DNA of 64,000 bases from JBBWZH01 sp035544115 (lineage in GTDB: Bacteria; Actinomycetota; Actinomycetes; Mycobacteriales; CADCTP01). The stretch covers positions 62,001 through 126,000 of the forward strand of contig OY970235.1 of the NCBI GenBank assembly GCA_963714145.1, given 5' to 3'. Shown in pieces: positions 26,208-34,836 of the stretch (position 1 is the stretch's first letter; each line of letters begins with the position of its first letter). The notes under the pieces are model-generated. The model was not told the origin of the DNA. It ran no database searches and saw only the letters and a program-made list of their open reading frames with translations. Both the position numbers and the translations under genes were made by a program.

Positions 26208-27266
26208 TCACTGGCCGGGACGCGGCCGGCGGCGCGGGCGGGCGGTGGAGGCGCGGACCACCAGCGTGGGCTGGAACAGGATCTCGCGGTGGGCGTGGTC
26301 TGGCTCGGCCTCGTCCAGCAGCAGTTGGGCGGCGGTGTGGCCGAGCTGGTACTTGGGCTGGTTCACGGTGGTGAGCGGGGGCGCCAGCCGGCGCGCGAAG
26401 GGCAGGTCGTCGTAGCCCAGCACGGAGATGTCCGCCGGTACCCGCAGCCCCGCCGCGGACAGGCCGTCCAGCAGGCCGACCGCCGCCATGTCATTGAGGC
26501 AGACCACCGCCGTCGGTGCCGGGGTGGCGGCGAGGATCTCCTCGACGGCGGCCGCGGCGGCGTCCACCAGCGGCGGTGGGTGGATCCGCATCCGGATGTC
26601 GAGCAGGGCCTCGTCCGGATCGAGACCGGCGGCGGCCAGTGCCAGCCGCAGGCCCTCGCGCCGGCGGGCCACCGGCCCCGGGTTGACGACGCCGCCGAGG
26701 AAGGCGATGCGGCGGTGGCCGAGCGAGATCAGATGCTCCGCGGCGAGTTGCCCGCCGACGACGTGGTCGACCGCCACCGCGCACAGGTCGAGCTGGCCGC
26801 GGGGGTGGTCGGTGAGGACGACCGGGGTTCCGCGCCGGCTCAGCTGCAGCACCGGCGCCGGGTCCGGGCCGACCGGGGAGATGATGATGCCGCGTACCGC
26901 CTGCCCCTCCAGCAGGGTGAGCAGCTGCTTCTCCTTGGCCGGCCGCTGGTCGGTGCTGCAGGCGAGGATCAGGCAGCCTTCCGCGGCGAGCCGGTCCTCG
27001 ATGCCCCGGTTGAGCTCGGCGTAGAACGGGTTGGCCAGGTCCAGGGTGATGCTGCCGACGATCGGGCTGGGCAGCCCACGCAGCTGCCGGGCCGGCCCGT
27101 TGGGCACGTAGCCGACGCCGTCGATCGCCTGCTCCACCCGGCGGCGGGTCTCCGGCGCGACGATCGAGGGGCGGCTGAGCACGTTCGCGACGGTGGAAAC
27201 CGACACCCCGGCGGTCCGCGCGACCTCGCGCATGCTGCTGCGCTGCACGCGTCCAGCTTCGGCCAC
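26208..27266 (-). CDS. LacI family transcriptional regulator
   Basis: Sugar-responsive repressor of 352 residues: HTH with hinge (MREVARTAGVSVSTVANVLSRPSIVAPETRRRVEQAIDGVGYVPN) and a periplasmic-binding-protein-like effector domain (GSITLDLANPFYAELNRGIED to VLGYDDLPFARRLAPPLTTVNQP). Start GTG 27266 is chosen for the GGAGG 7 bases upstream; ATG 27233 is internal to the usual N terminus. As the only LacI protein in the window, it is a candidate to bind the TGTAAGCG elements before the secreted-esterase and GH5 genes. Confidence 0.92.
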   Translation of the reverse strand: MAEAGRVQRSSMREVARTAGVSVSTVANVLSRPSIVAPETRRRVEQAIDGVGYVPNGPARQLRGLPSPIVGSITLDLANPFYAELNRGIEDRLAAEGCLILACSTDQRPAKEKQLLTLLEGQAVRGIIISPVGPDPAPVLQLSRRGTPVVLTDHPRGQLDLCAVAVDHVVGGQLAAEHLISLGHRRIAFLGGVVNPGPVARRREGLRLALAAAGLDPDEALLDIRMRIHPPPLVDAAAAAVEEILAATPAPTAVVCLNDMAAVGLLDGLSAAGLRVPADISVLGYDDLPFARRLAPPLTTVNQPKYQLGHTAAQLLLDEAEPDHAHREILFQPTLVVRASTARPRRRPRPGQ

Positions 27267-27526
27267 CCGCTGTCCTCCGCGTCTTCCATGTCCCTGGGCC
27301 TTGCCCCTGGGCGCCCCTTTGGCCCTCGTCGGCGTTGAATTCGCGGCGGCGCTGGGATGCCCGTCAGGGCGGCCGGGTCGCTCCGGCAGCGGGGGCGGCG
27401 TGCTCGCCACCGTCCCCTCCAGGCGCACTACGTGGGGTCGGTCATCAGGCGAGCACGGTAGTCGAGGCCGAACGGGTGGCGCGAGACCGCTCGGCCGACC
27501 CGTGGCGGGCGCACCGCGGGTGCCGC

Positions 27527-28489
27527 TCAGCCGGGGTCGGAGCGGAACGTGCGCCGGTGGGTGGTCGGCCCGACGCCGCGGCGGGCGGCGAAGTGGTGCC
27601 GCAGCGCGTCGGCGCTGCCGAAGCCGGCCCGGGTGGCCACCGTGTCGACCAGCAGGTCGGTGCGCTCCAGCAGCTCCTCGGCGAGTTGCAGCCGCTGGTC
27701 GAGCAGCCACCGGTGCGGGGTGGTGCCGGTGGCCGCCGTGAACCGCCGGGCGAACGTCCGCGGCGACATCAGGGCCCGGGCGGCCAGGGTCGGCACGGTC
27801 AGCGGCTGGTCGAGCCGGGCCTGCGCCCAGTCGATCACGTCGGCGAGCGCGTCGCCGGCGGCCGGCAGCGACGGCACCGGCATCTCGACGTACTGCGCCT
27901 GCCCGCCGGATCGGTGCGCCGGCACCACCATCCGGCGGGCCAGCGCGTTGGCGGTGGCCGCGCCGTGCTCGCGGCGGACCAGGTGCAGGCAGGCGTCGAT
28001 GCCGGCGGACGCCCCGGCGCTGGTCAGCACCGGGCCGTCCTCGACGTAGAGCACGCCGCGGTCGACCTGGACCCGCGGGTGCCGCCGGGCCAGCCGGTCG
28101 GCGAACTGCCAGTGGGTGGCTGCCCGCCGCCCGTCCAGCAGGCCGGCGCCGGCCAGCAGGAACGCGCCGGTACAAACGGAGAGCACCTGCGCGCCACGGG
28201 CGACCGCGGCGCGCAGCGCGTCGACCAGCGGCGGCGGCGCGGGCAGGTCCAGCTCCGGCCAGGCCGGAACGGTCACCAGGTCGGCGGCCGCCACCCGGTC
28301 GACCCCGTGGCCGACGTGGATGTCGAACCCGGACGTGGTCGGCACCGCGCCCGGCCGTGTTCCGCAGACGGCGAAGTCGTAGACCGGCAGGCCGTCGTCC
28401 GATCGGTCCAGCCCGAACACCTGACACACCACGCCGAGCTCGAAGGCAGCGGCCCGGCCGCCGACCAGGGCGACCACGTTCCGGATCAC
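27527..28489 (-). CDS. GlxA family regulator (DJ-1/PfpI + AraC HTH)
   Basis: Transcriptional regulator of 320 residues with an N-terminal DJ-1/PfpI-like domain (VVALVGGRAAAFELGVVCQVFG, VLSVCTGAFLLAGAGLLDGRRAATHW) and a C-terminal AraC DNA-binding domain (LTVPTLAARALMSPRTFARRFTAATGTTPHRWLLDQRL). The nucleophile-like Cys of the first domain is present in SVCTGAF. Start GTG 28489. Divergent from the propeller-protein gene at 28571, only 81 bases away. Confidence 0.92.
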   Translation of the reverse strand: MIRNVVALVGGRAAAFELGVVCQVFGLDRSDDGLPVYDFAVCGTRPGAVPTTSGFDIHVGHGVDRVAAADLVTVPAWPELDLPAPPPLVDALRAAVARGAQVLSVCTGAFLLAGAGLLDGRRAATHWQFADRLARRHPRVQVDRGVLYVEDGPVLTSAGASAGIDACLHLVRREHGAATANALARRMVVPAHRSGGQAQYVEMPVPSLPAAGDALADVIDWAQARLDQPLTVPTLAARALMSPRTFARRFTAATGTTPHRWLLDQRLQLAEELLERTDLLVDTVATRAGFGSADALRHHFAARRGVGPTTHRRTFRSDPG

Positions 28490-28570
28490 CCGACGATTGT
28501 GGCAGGAAATTCCCGGACCCTGGCATCCGTGCCAGGGTCGTTCACCGCCGCCCGTGGGCACCCTGGACCC

Positions 28571-29716
28571 GTGACGACAAGCCAACCCAACACGACAAGT
28601 CAGCCGAGCAAGGCGAGTCAGCCGAGCGGGGCCGGGCAGCCCGGCGGGACAAGTCGGCCGCGCGGGGTCGGGCAGCCCGGCAGGGCCGGTCAGCCGGGCG
28701 GGGCCGGTCAGCCGGGCGGGGTCGGGCAGTCCGGCAGGACCAGTCGGCCGGGCGGGGCCGGTCAGCCGGGCGGGGCCGGGCGGTCCGGCAGGACCAGTCG
28801 GCCGGGCGGGGTGAGTGAGCCCGGCAGGGCGGGGCAGCCCGGCGGGGCCGGGCAGGCCGGGGTTCCGGGCGGCTTCCCGGTTCCCGGCAGCGGTCCGGCC
28901 ACGGTCGCCGTCGCCGCGCCCGGAGTGGGACCGCAGCAGTGGGCCGGCGCGTCGAGCGTCGCGCTCGACCTGGACGGGTCGTTCCTGCTCGCCTACCGGG
29001 TCCGCGGCGACGGGGATGCCAACGTCATCGCCCGCTCGGCGGACGGCGAGCGGTTCGACCCGATCGCGACGTTGCGCAGCGACCGGCTCGGCGCGGCGAT
29101 GGTCGAGCGCCCGGCGCTGGTCCGCACTCAGACCGGCCGGTGGCGGCTGTACACCAGCTGCGCGACCCCCGGCAGCAAGCACTGGTGGGTCGGCATGCTG
29201 GAGGCGGCGAACCCGGCCGGGCTGGCCGATGCCGAGGTGCGCGTGGTGTTCGGCGGCGACGAGCGCACCGCGGTGAAGGACCCGGTGATCCGGTACGCCG
29301 GCGGCCGCTGGCACGCCTGGCTCTGCTGCCACCCGCTGGACACTCCGGGCGCGGAAGACCGGATGAGCACCGCGTACGCCACCAGCTCCGACGGCCTGCA
29401 CTGGGACTGGCACGGCACCGTGCTGGCCGGTCGCCCCGGCCGGTGGGACGCCCGGGGTGCGCGGCTGACCAGCGTCCTGCCCGACGGCCGGGCCTGCTAC
29501 GACGGGCGCGCCACCGCGGCGGAGAACTGGTTCGAACGCACCGGGCTGGCCGTGCCGTCGGGCCCGCCGGCCCGGTTCACCCCGGCCGGGCCCGGCCCGG
29601 TCGCCGACGTCCGCTACCTCGACGTCCTCCCGCTGCCCGCCGGCGGCTACCGGATCTACTACGAGGCCCGGCTGCCCGACGAAAGCCACGAACTGCGCAC
29701 CGAACTGGTCCGCTGA
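28571..29716 (+). CDS. GH43-like five-bladed propeller protein with minisatellite-encoded N terminus
   Basis: A 381-residue protein. The first 100 or so residues are about 15 copies of a six-residue Gly/Pro/Gln repeat (GGAGQP, GRTSRP). The rest resembles the arabinanase/levansucrase five-bladed propeller fold: SVALDLDGSFLLAYRVRGDG, PIATLRSDRLGAAMVERPALV, RTAVKDPVIRYAGGRWHAW, YATSSDGLHWDWHGTV, DVRYLDVLPLPAGGYRIYYE. No signal peptide. Start GTG 28571 is uncertain because no ribosome-binding site is visible; translation may start later. Substrate unknown. Neighbouring GlxA-type regulator is divergent. Confidence 0.7.
   Translation: MTTSQPNTTSQPSKASQPSGAGQPGGTSRPRGVGQPGRAGQPGGAGQPGGVGQSGRTSRPGGAGQPGGAGRSGRTSRPGGVSEPGRAGQPGGAGQAGVPGGFPVPGSGPATVAVAAPGVGPQQWAGASSVALDLDGSFLLAYRVRGDGDANVIARSADGERFDPIATLRSDRLGAAMVERPALVRTQTGRWRLYTSCATPGSKHWWVGMLEAANPAGLADAEVRVVFGGDERTAVKDPVIRYAGGRWHAWLCCHPLDTPGAEDRMSTAYATSSDGLHWDWHGTVLAGRPGRWDARGARLTSVLPDGRACYDGRATAAENWFERTGLAVPSGPPARFTPAGPGPVADVRYLDVLPLPAGGYRIYYEARLPDESHELRTELVR
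28580..28862 (+). repeat. 18-bp minisatellite inside coding sequence
   Basis: About 15 copies of an 18-bp unit close to GGCGGGGCCGGGCAGCCC, kept in frame as a six-residue repeat. The unit shares GCCGGGCGGGG with the noncoding minisatellite at 7634-7760. Confidence 0.85.
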
Positions 29717-29976
29717 GCAGCTTCGCGACCACGCCGGCCGTTGATCACGCCAACCCGCCCGCCCAAGTCGGGATGTCCCCTGCCCGACCTCGCCGCCTGG
29801 CGCCCCGCCACCCCCACCCGCTGCCGCCGTAGGTCCTGAGCCCGGCGGGTCGCGCGTCCCGTCAGGGCAGGAGGGTCAGCGCGGCGAGGTGAGCGGGGCG
29901 GACGACCGAGAAGTGTGATGGTGGTCGTCGTTCGCAAGGACCGCTGCAACAAGCGGACCGGTGAGACCCTGACCGC

Positions 29977-30106
29977 CCCGCCTTGCTCCAGGCCACGGCG
30001 CATCAACGCGGCAACCGTCTCGCTCAACGTCCGGGACGTGTCCCGCGCGATCGACACGGCCTGCCGGTGGAGATCGGCCGGCAGATCAATCGCGATGCGC
30101 GTGCAT
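29977..30106 (-). pseudogene. Remnant of ribbon-helix-helix (VapB-like) antitoxin
   Basis: In one frame reads T-R-I-A-I-D-L-P-A-D-L-H then RDTSRTLSETVAALMRRGLE, a typical start of VapB/ParD ribbon-helix-helix antitoxins. The only ATG (30106) is out of frame with it, as if two bases were lost after the start codon, and the C-terminal part and any toxin gene are unrecognisable. The rest of the 29717-30125 gap holds nothing I can identify. Confidence 0.4.
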
Positions 30107-30125
30107 TGATGCTAGGCCGGCGGGT

Positions 30126-31541
30126 CTACCCGGCCGGGGTGACGCTGGGCTGGTCGCGGAGGATGGCGCGGTCGGCGGCGGCGGTGCCGTGTGCCCAGCC
30201 CTCGCGGTCGTTGCCGGCCAGGGTGTGCAGGGTCAGGTCGGGGAACATCCGCTCGGTGGCCGCGGCGACCGCGTCGGCCCGGGCGGCGAGCACCGGCAGC
30301 AGCCGCGGGTCGGCAGGAGCGTCGGCGCCGTCGGTTGCCGAACCATCGGCGGGCCGGCCGGCGGCGGCGTCCCGGACGGCGGAGTCGGTGGCCTCGGTGA
30401 GCCGCTCACCGATCCGGCTGGCGTAGGCGACCAGGAACGACTGGCGGAACGTCCGGGTGCGCGACCGGCCCTGGCCGTCCCGCCGGGCGCCGGCCCGGTT
30501 CATCGCCGCCGTCGCCTGCACCAGCAGGGACGTGTACAGCATCTCGACGGAGTCCAGGTCGGGTTCGTGGCCGACGACGGTGGAGAAGCCGAACGCCTTG
30601 GACCAGACCGAGCGGCACCGGTTCGCCGCGGTGACGGCGTCGAGCAGCAGCGCCTTGGGCGCCTCGTACGGGTTGTCGATCCCGATCCGGCGTGCCCCGG
30701 GCTCGCCGCCGCGGTGCGCGTCCGCGTCCAGCAGGGCCGCGGAGATGCTGTGCCGGGCCATCAGCTGCTGGGCCTTCGCGGTGAACGCGTCCGCCTCCTC
30801 CGGGTAGTTCGTCGACTCCGCCTGCGCCAGCAGCGCCCGGACCCGGGCCAGGATGCGCGGCTCGGTCGGTGCCGGCTCGGCCGGGCGGTCGGCGGTGCGG
30901 TGGCCGCGCTGGCCCGGCGCCGGGCCGACCGGCGGGAGCTCCGGCAGCCGGGCCAGCAGCCGGAGCAGCTCCAGCACGCAGCGGGCGGTGCCGGCCCGGT
31001 CCAGCCCGTCCCGCTCGCCGACCGCGTCCAGGTAGCCGCGCGGATCGCCGCACCACCCGGCACCCAGCTCGTGCACCTGCGCGGCCCAGCGCGGGTCCAC
31101 GGTCGCCGCCGCGTGCCGGCGCCCCTCCGCCGCGATCGCGTCCACCGCGAGCCGGAGGTGCCCGGCGGTCAGATCCCGGCCGACCACGCGGGCCAGGTCG
31201 GCCGGCTGCCAGCCGCCCTGCCAGCAGTCGCGCACGATCCGTTCGGTCAGGCCGAGCAACTCCGCGCTGACCGCGCCCCAGCCGTCCGGCCGCTGGAACG
31301 GCGGGCCGGTCAGCTCCGCGACGCCGGCCGCGAGCGCGTCCGCCGCAATCCGGTCCGGCGCGTCGACCACCCGGACGACGACAGATTCGACGATCTCGCC
31401 CGGCGACAGCCGCCGCGGAACCCAGCCCGGCTCCGCGCCGAACCCGCTGTCCCAACCGGCCGGACGGGTCCCCGCGGGGCGCTGCCGAGCATCGCGCTCC
31501 CGCTTCTTCGCCCGCCGCCGCTCCTGGTTCCGCTTACCCAC
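30126..31541 (-). CDS. DUF2786 domain protein
   Basis: A 471-residue protein with a basic N terminus (MGKRNQERRRAKKRERDARQ), an unknown N-terminal domain, and the DUF2786 motif (RILARVRALLAQAESTNYPEEADAFTAKAQQLMARHSIS) in the second half, followed by a conserved segment ending near QSFLVAYASRIGERL. DUF2786 proteins are widespread and of unknown function; phage and plasmid copies exist. Start ATG 31541. It is divergent from the antitoxin remnant operon. Confidence 0.85.
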   Translation of the reverse strand: MGKRNQERRRAKKRERDARQRPAGTRPAGWDSGFGAEPGWVPRRLSPGEIVESVVVRVVDAPDRIAADALAAGVAELTGPPFQRPDGWGAVSAELLGLTERIVRDCWQGGWQPADLARVVGRDLTAGHLRLAVDAIAAEGRRHAAATVDPRWAAQVHELGAGWCGDPRGYLDAVGERDGLDRAGTARCVLELLRLLARLPELPPVGPAPGQRGHRTADRPAEPAPTEPRILARVRALLAQAESTNYPEEADAFTAKAQQLMARHSISAALLDADAHRGGEPGARRIGIDNPYEAPKALLLDAVTAANRCRSVWSKAFGFSTVVGHEPDLDSVEMLYTSLLVQATAAMNRAGARRDGQGRSRTRTFRQSFLVAYASRIGERLTEATDSAVRDAAAGRPADGSATDGADAPADPRLLPVLAARADAVAAATERMFPDLTLHTLAGNDREGWAHGTAAADRAILRDQPSVTPAG

Positions 31542-31762
31542 CCGGCAATCTTTCCGTACCCGCGCTCACCGCCGCCGACAGGCTCGCCGCATGCCGCCAC
31601 ACCTCCCGGCTACCCGGCGTGACCCCTCTCGCTCGGGGCCCCGGCCAGTTTCTTCCGGCTGGACGCCACCTGGCTCGGCGCCCGTGTCCCGACCGCCGAG
31701 GGAGCACCGTGACGACCGGCCGGGGGATGTCCGTTGAGTCGATCTACGACCGGTGCGCCTCG

Positions 31763-31777
31763 TACACTGTCGGCGTG
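31763..31777 (+). promoter_or_regulatory. Leaderless promoter of antitoxin gene
   Basis: TACACT (31763-31768) lies exactly six bases before the GTG at 31775 and there is no Shine-Dalgarno sequence, the pattern of leaderless actinobacterial transcripts. Confidence 0.5.
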
Positions 31778-32029
31778 ACCGCGGCGTACGACTTCGAAGA
31801 CCTGCACCACCTGGTGGACCGGCTCACACCGGCTCAGGCGCGGCGGCTTCGACTGTTCGTATCCCAGGATGAAGAACTATCCCGGGTGGCGGCCGGCCTA
31901 CCGGGTGCCGCGACGGCTGAGGACGGTCCGCCTCTGGCGGGTTTCCTCGCGCTGATCGGCAGCGTCGACGGGCCGGCCGACTTGGCCGAGCATCACGATG
32001 ACTACATCCGTGAGCGCTTGCACCGCTGA
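31775..32029 (+). CDS. Orphan antitoxin-like protein
   Basis: An 84-residue protein reading AAYDFEDLHHLVDRLTPAQARRLRLFVSQ and ending DLAEHHDDYIRERLHR. Proteins of this kind precede PIN-domain toxin genes in actinomycetes. Here the following toxin gene survives only as its last 43 codons, so this antitoxin has lost its partner. Start GTG 31775, apparently leaderless. Confidence 0.65.
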   Translation: MTAAYDFEDLHHLVDRLTPAQARRLRLFVSQDEELSRVAAGLPGAATAEDGPPLAGFLALIGSVDGPADLAEHHDDYIRERLHR

Positions 32030-32035
32030 TTTCCG

Positions 32036-32167
32036 CTTGGCGCGGTCGATGCGTCGGTCGTCGCGATCGCCGAGCGGTGTGGCGCGGACCGGATCGCCAC
32101 CTTGGACCGGCGGCACTTCGGTGTCGTCAAACCAGCTCATGTGCCTGCACTCACCCTCGTGCCGTAG
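32036..32167 (+). pseudogene. C-terminal fragment of VapC (PIN) toxin
   Basis: Reads LGAVDASVVAIAERCGADRI then ATLDRRHFGVVKPAHVPALTLVP and a stop, the characteristic C-terminal third of a VapC toxin with its last catalytic Asp residues. There is no start codon and about 85-90 N-terminal residues are missing; the fragment follows the antitoxin stop by six bases, so a deletion removed the front of the toxin gene cleanly. Confidence 0.7.
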
Positions 32168-32201
32168 GGGTCGACGCCGGCCGCGCTGACGCCCAGATCG
32201 C

Positions 32202-33065
32202 CTACTTGCGGGCCAGTTCGGTGGGCGGGGCGACGATTGTGCGGGCGTACCGGGCCGGCGGGACGCCGACCAGCCGGGTGAAGTCCCGGACCAGGTGGGC
32301 CTGGTCGCTGTAGCCGAGCTGCCCGGCGACGCCGGCCCAGTCCGGCCGCGGGTCGCGGCGGGCGTGCTCGGCGGCCTCCAGCAGGCGGTACCGGCGGATC
32401 ACCCACTTCGGGCTCGCTCCGACGTGCTCGGCGAACGCGCGCTGCAGTTGGCGTACCGACACGCCGGCCGCGGCGGCAAGCTGCTCGACCCGGGTCAGCG
32501 CCGGGTCGGCCGCGATCTGTTCGGTCAGGGCCATCAGGTCCGCGGCGGCGGCGGGCAGCGGCCGATCGGCGGCGCGGCGCTCCAGCAGGTCGGCCAGGGC
32601 GGGGACGGCCCGGTCGGCGGTCGCCCCGGCCAGCACCTCGGTCACCCGGGCCGAGTCCGGGCCGAGGACGTCCGCCGCCGGCACCCAGCGGTCGGTGATC
32701 GTCTGCAGCGGGGCATCGAGCAGCCCGCGGAAGCCGGCCGGCCGGAACATCGCCGCGACGACCCGGCCGGAGCCGGCCAGCCGGCGGACCATCCGGGCCC
32801 GCTGGACGCCGTACACGGTGCCGCCCGGCCCCGGACACCCGTCAACCGCCGGCCCGCCGCCGTGCTGGAAGACCAGGTTGACCACCGGGTGCGGCAGCGT
32901 CGACTGGTCGAACGGCGCGCTGTCGCCGCGGTCCCACGTGACCAGCCAGAACCGATCGAGCAGCCCGGCCAGCACCGGCGGCGGCGCAACCCGCTCGAAC
33001 CGGACGTTGGCCAGCATCCGCGCCGCGTCGATGATGCCGCGCGCATCCTGGGTGACCGGCTTCAC
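32202..33065 (-). CDS. AraC family transcriptional regulator
   Basis: A 287-residue regulator with an N-terminal DUF6597-like sensing domain (RFERVAPPPVLAGLLDRFWLVTWDRG, TLPHPVVNLVFQHGG, VVAAMFRPAGFRGLL) and a C-terminal AraC HTH (LTRVEQLAAAAGVSVRQLQRAFAEHVGASPKWVIRRYRLLEA, GYSDQAHLVRDFTRLVGVPPARY). Start GTG 33065 or 33068. Divergent from a TIGR03086 gene 80 bases away, its likely target. Confidence 0.92.
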   Translation of the reverse strand: MKPVTQDARGIIDAARMLANVRFERVAPPPVLAGLLDRFWLVTWDRGDSAPFDQSTLPHPVVNLVFQHGGGPAVDGCPGPGGTVYGVQRARMVRRLAGSGRVVAAMFRPAGFRGLLDAPLQTITDRWVPAADVLGPDSARVTEVLAGATADRAVPALADLLERRAADRPLPAAAADLMALTEQIAADPALTRVEQLAAAAGVSVRQLQRAFAEHVGASPKWVIRRYRLLEAAEHARRDPRPDWAGVAGQLGYSDQAHLVRDFTRLVGVPPARYARTIVAPPTELARK

Positions 33066-33144
33066 CACGGTGCCACCGTAGCGGCCGTGCGGCCGTCGCG
33101 TTTGTTCAAGACGCCGACCACCGACCGTCCTAGCGTGACCCGGC

Positions 33145-33732
33145 ATGACACCTGCACCCGGCGCCGACGACGGCGCCACGCTGGAGCGCGTGCTGGCCGG
33201 CACGACGGCGCTGATCGCGGCGGTGCCGCCCGGCAGCGGCCAGCGCCCCACGCCGTGCCCGAAGTACGACGTCGACGCGCTGGTCGAGCACCTGGTGAGC
33301 TGGCTGCGGACGTTCGAGGCCGCGTTCGCGGCCGGGACGCACCGGCCCCCGGCCGGCCCGGCACCGGGCGCCGACCCGGCCGCCGACTTCGCCGCCACGG
33401 CCACGAGTGTGCTGGCGCACTGGCGCAACGGTGGGCCGCAGGCCACGGTCACCCTCGCCGGGCCGCCCACCCCCGGCCCGATGATCTACCAGATGATGGT
33501 CGGCGAGTACCTGGTGCACGGCTGGGACCTCGCCGTGGCGACCGGGCAGCCGGTCCCGTACACGGCCGAGGACGCCGACCGCGCGTACGCGGCCCTGCAC
33601 GGCATGCTCAAGCCGGAGTACCGCGGCGAGGCCTTCGGCGCGGCGGTGCCCGCCCCCGCCGACGCCACCCCGCTGGACAAGCTCGTCGCCTTCAGCGGCC
33701 GCGATCCACAGTGGACGGCGCCCGCCACCTGA
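33145..33732 (+). CDS. TIGR03086 family metal-binding protein (DinB-like)
   Basis: A 195-residue protein of the mycothiol-dependent maleylpyruvate isomerase/DinB-like superfamily: PCPKYDVDALVEHLVSWLRTFEAAF near the start and MVGEYLVHGWDLAVATGQ with metal-binding His residues. Members use or protect against thiols such as mycothiol; the exact reaction is unknown. A palindrome TCCACAGTGGA (33705-33715) lies in the last codons. Divergent AraC-type gene probably controls it. Confidence 0.88.
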   Translation: MTPAPGADDGATLERVLAGTTALIAAVPPGSGQRPTPCPKYDVDALVEHLVSWLRTFEAAFAAGTHRPPAGPAPGADPAADFAATATSVLAHWRNGGPQATVTLAGPPTPGPMIYQMMVGEYLVHGWDLAVATGQPVPYTAEDADRAYAALHGMLKPEYRGEAFGAAVPAPADATPLDKLVAFSGRDPQWTAPAT

Positions 33733-33867
33733 CCGGGTGGGCTGCCCGCGCCCGCCACCCAGCCCCTCGCCCAAGGCACGGTAATTTGTCGATCGACCGC
33801 TGGACACCCTTCGCGTCGCTGTTCGAGCGTCCGTAGGACGACGGCACCGCGGTGGTTGTGATCACCG

Positions 33868-34800
33868 TCAGGCTGCCTGGAACTGGTCGTACCGTTCCAT
33901 CAGGCGATCCGGGTCGGGGAGGTCGGCTCGGCGGCGGGGCATCTGCATCAGGGACTTGCCGTGGTGGTCCTGCAGGCCGTGCAGCAGCATCGGGCCGTCG
34001 ATCTCGGTCAGCAGCCGGCGATGGATCTCGACGACATAGTCCGGCCTGATGCCGAGAATGTTCTGGTCGTAGGCGGCATGGTGGATCTTGCACAGGGCCA
34101 GTCCATTGGGGACGACCGGCAGCCCACGCAGTGCCCCGTCCGGGATGATGTGCGCCGCGTCCAGCAACTCCCGATGCCCGAGCCGGCAGACCGCGCACCG
34201 GGTCTCGTACGCCAGCATCACCTGGCTGGCGAACACGGGCTGGTGCAGGCGCCGCTTGGTCTCCCGGAAGAGATAGCGGCGGAGGGTCTCCTCCATCGGG
34301 CTCCCGGGCCGGACCGCGCGCTGCTCCTCAGTGAGGGCGAGGACGAACTGGTCGGACTCCGGCTCCTCGCCGATCAGGTACACCGGCTGGATCACCTGGA
34401 ACAGGCTGGGCGCCAGGCCATAGAACCAGATCAGCGGAAGCTGGTCCCGCATGGCCGCACGCAACCCCTCGTTCTCGCCGCGGCCTCGTTCGTCCCGGCG
34501 CAGCTTGTAGCGTTGCAGTCCGTCCGGGCCCGCCCCGTCCGCGTACGGCCGTGTTCCGCCGGACCGTGCCGCCGACGTCGTGATCGATAGCGCGCCATGC
34601 CAGCCCTGCGGCTTGCGGATGCCCCGCCCGCGGTCGATCAGCGGGAAGCGACTCCCGTCGAGCAGGAAGTCGTTCGCCAGTCGCTCCCGGCTGACCGGCT
34701 CGGTACCGCCGAAGGTCACCCCGGCCAGCCAGGCCAGCGCCGCCGCGCGCACGCGGTGCTCATCGCCCGGGCCGGCCACAGGGAGATCTTGTCGGCTCAC
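33868..34800 (-). CDS. HNH endonuclease family protein
   Basis: A 310-residue protein with a C-terminal HNH nuclease module: YETRCAVCRLGHRELLDAAH, IIPDGALRGLPVVPNGLALC, KIHHAAYDQNILGIR, with Cys pairs for structural zinc, the catalytic AHI, and the metal HH. It resembles putative restriction endonucleases (COG3440-like); a modified-base-specific role is possible. No methyltransferase lies nearby. Start GTG 34800 lacks a good ribosome-binding site. Confidence 0.85.
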   Translation of the reverse strand: MSRQDLPVAGPGDEHRVRAAALAWLAGVTFGGTEPVSRERLANDFLLDGSRFPLIDRGRGIRKPQGWHGALSITTSAARSGGTRPYADGAGPDGLQRYKLRRDERGRGENEGLRAAMRDQLPLIWFYGLAPSLFQVIQPVYLIGEEPESDQFVLALTEEQRAVRPGSPMEETLRRYLFRETKRRLHQPVFASQVMLAYETRCAVCRLGHRELLDAAHIIPDGALRGLPVVPNGLALCKIHHAAYDQNILGIRPDYVVEIHRRLLTEIDGPMLLHGLQDHHGKSLMQMPRRRADLPDPDRLMERYDQFQAA

Positions 34801-34836
34801 GCCACGATCATCAATCCGGGCGGCTGAGCCCGTCGG

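Noticed and set aside
28571..28862. Collagen-like surface protein
   Set aside because: The Gly/Pro repeat has a period of six with Q-P or R-P, not Gly-X-Y triplets, and there is no signal peptide or membrane segment.
29659..30057. 132-codon minus-strand gene
   Set aside because: Only its first 27 codons look like an antitoxin; the rest is Arg/Pro-rich antisense sequence running into the propeller gene. Annotated as a remnant instead.
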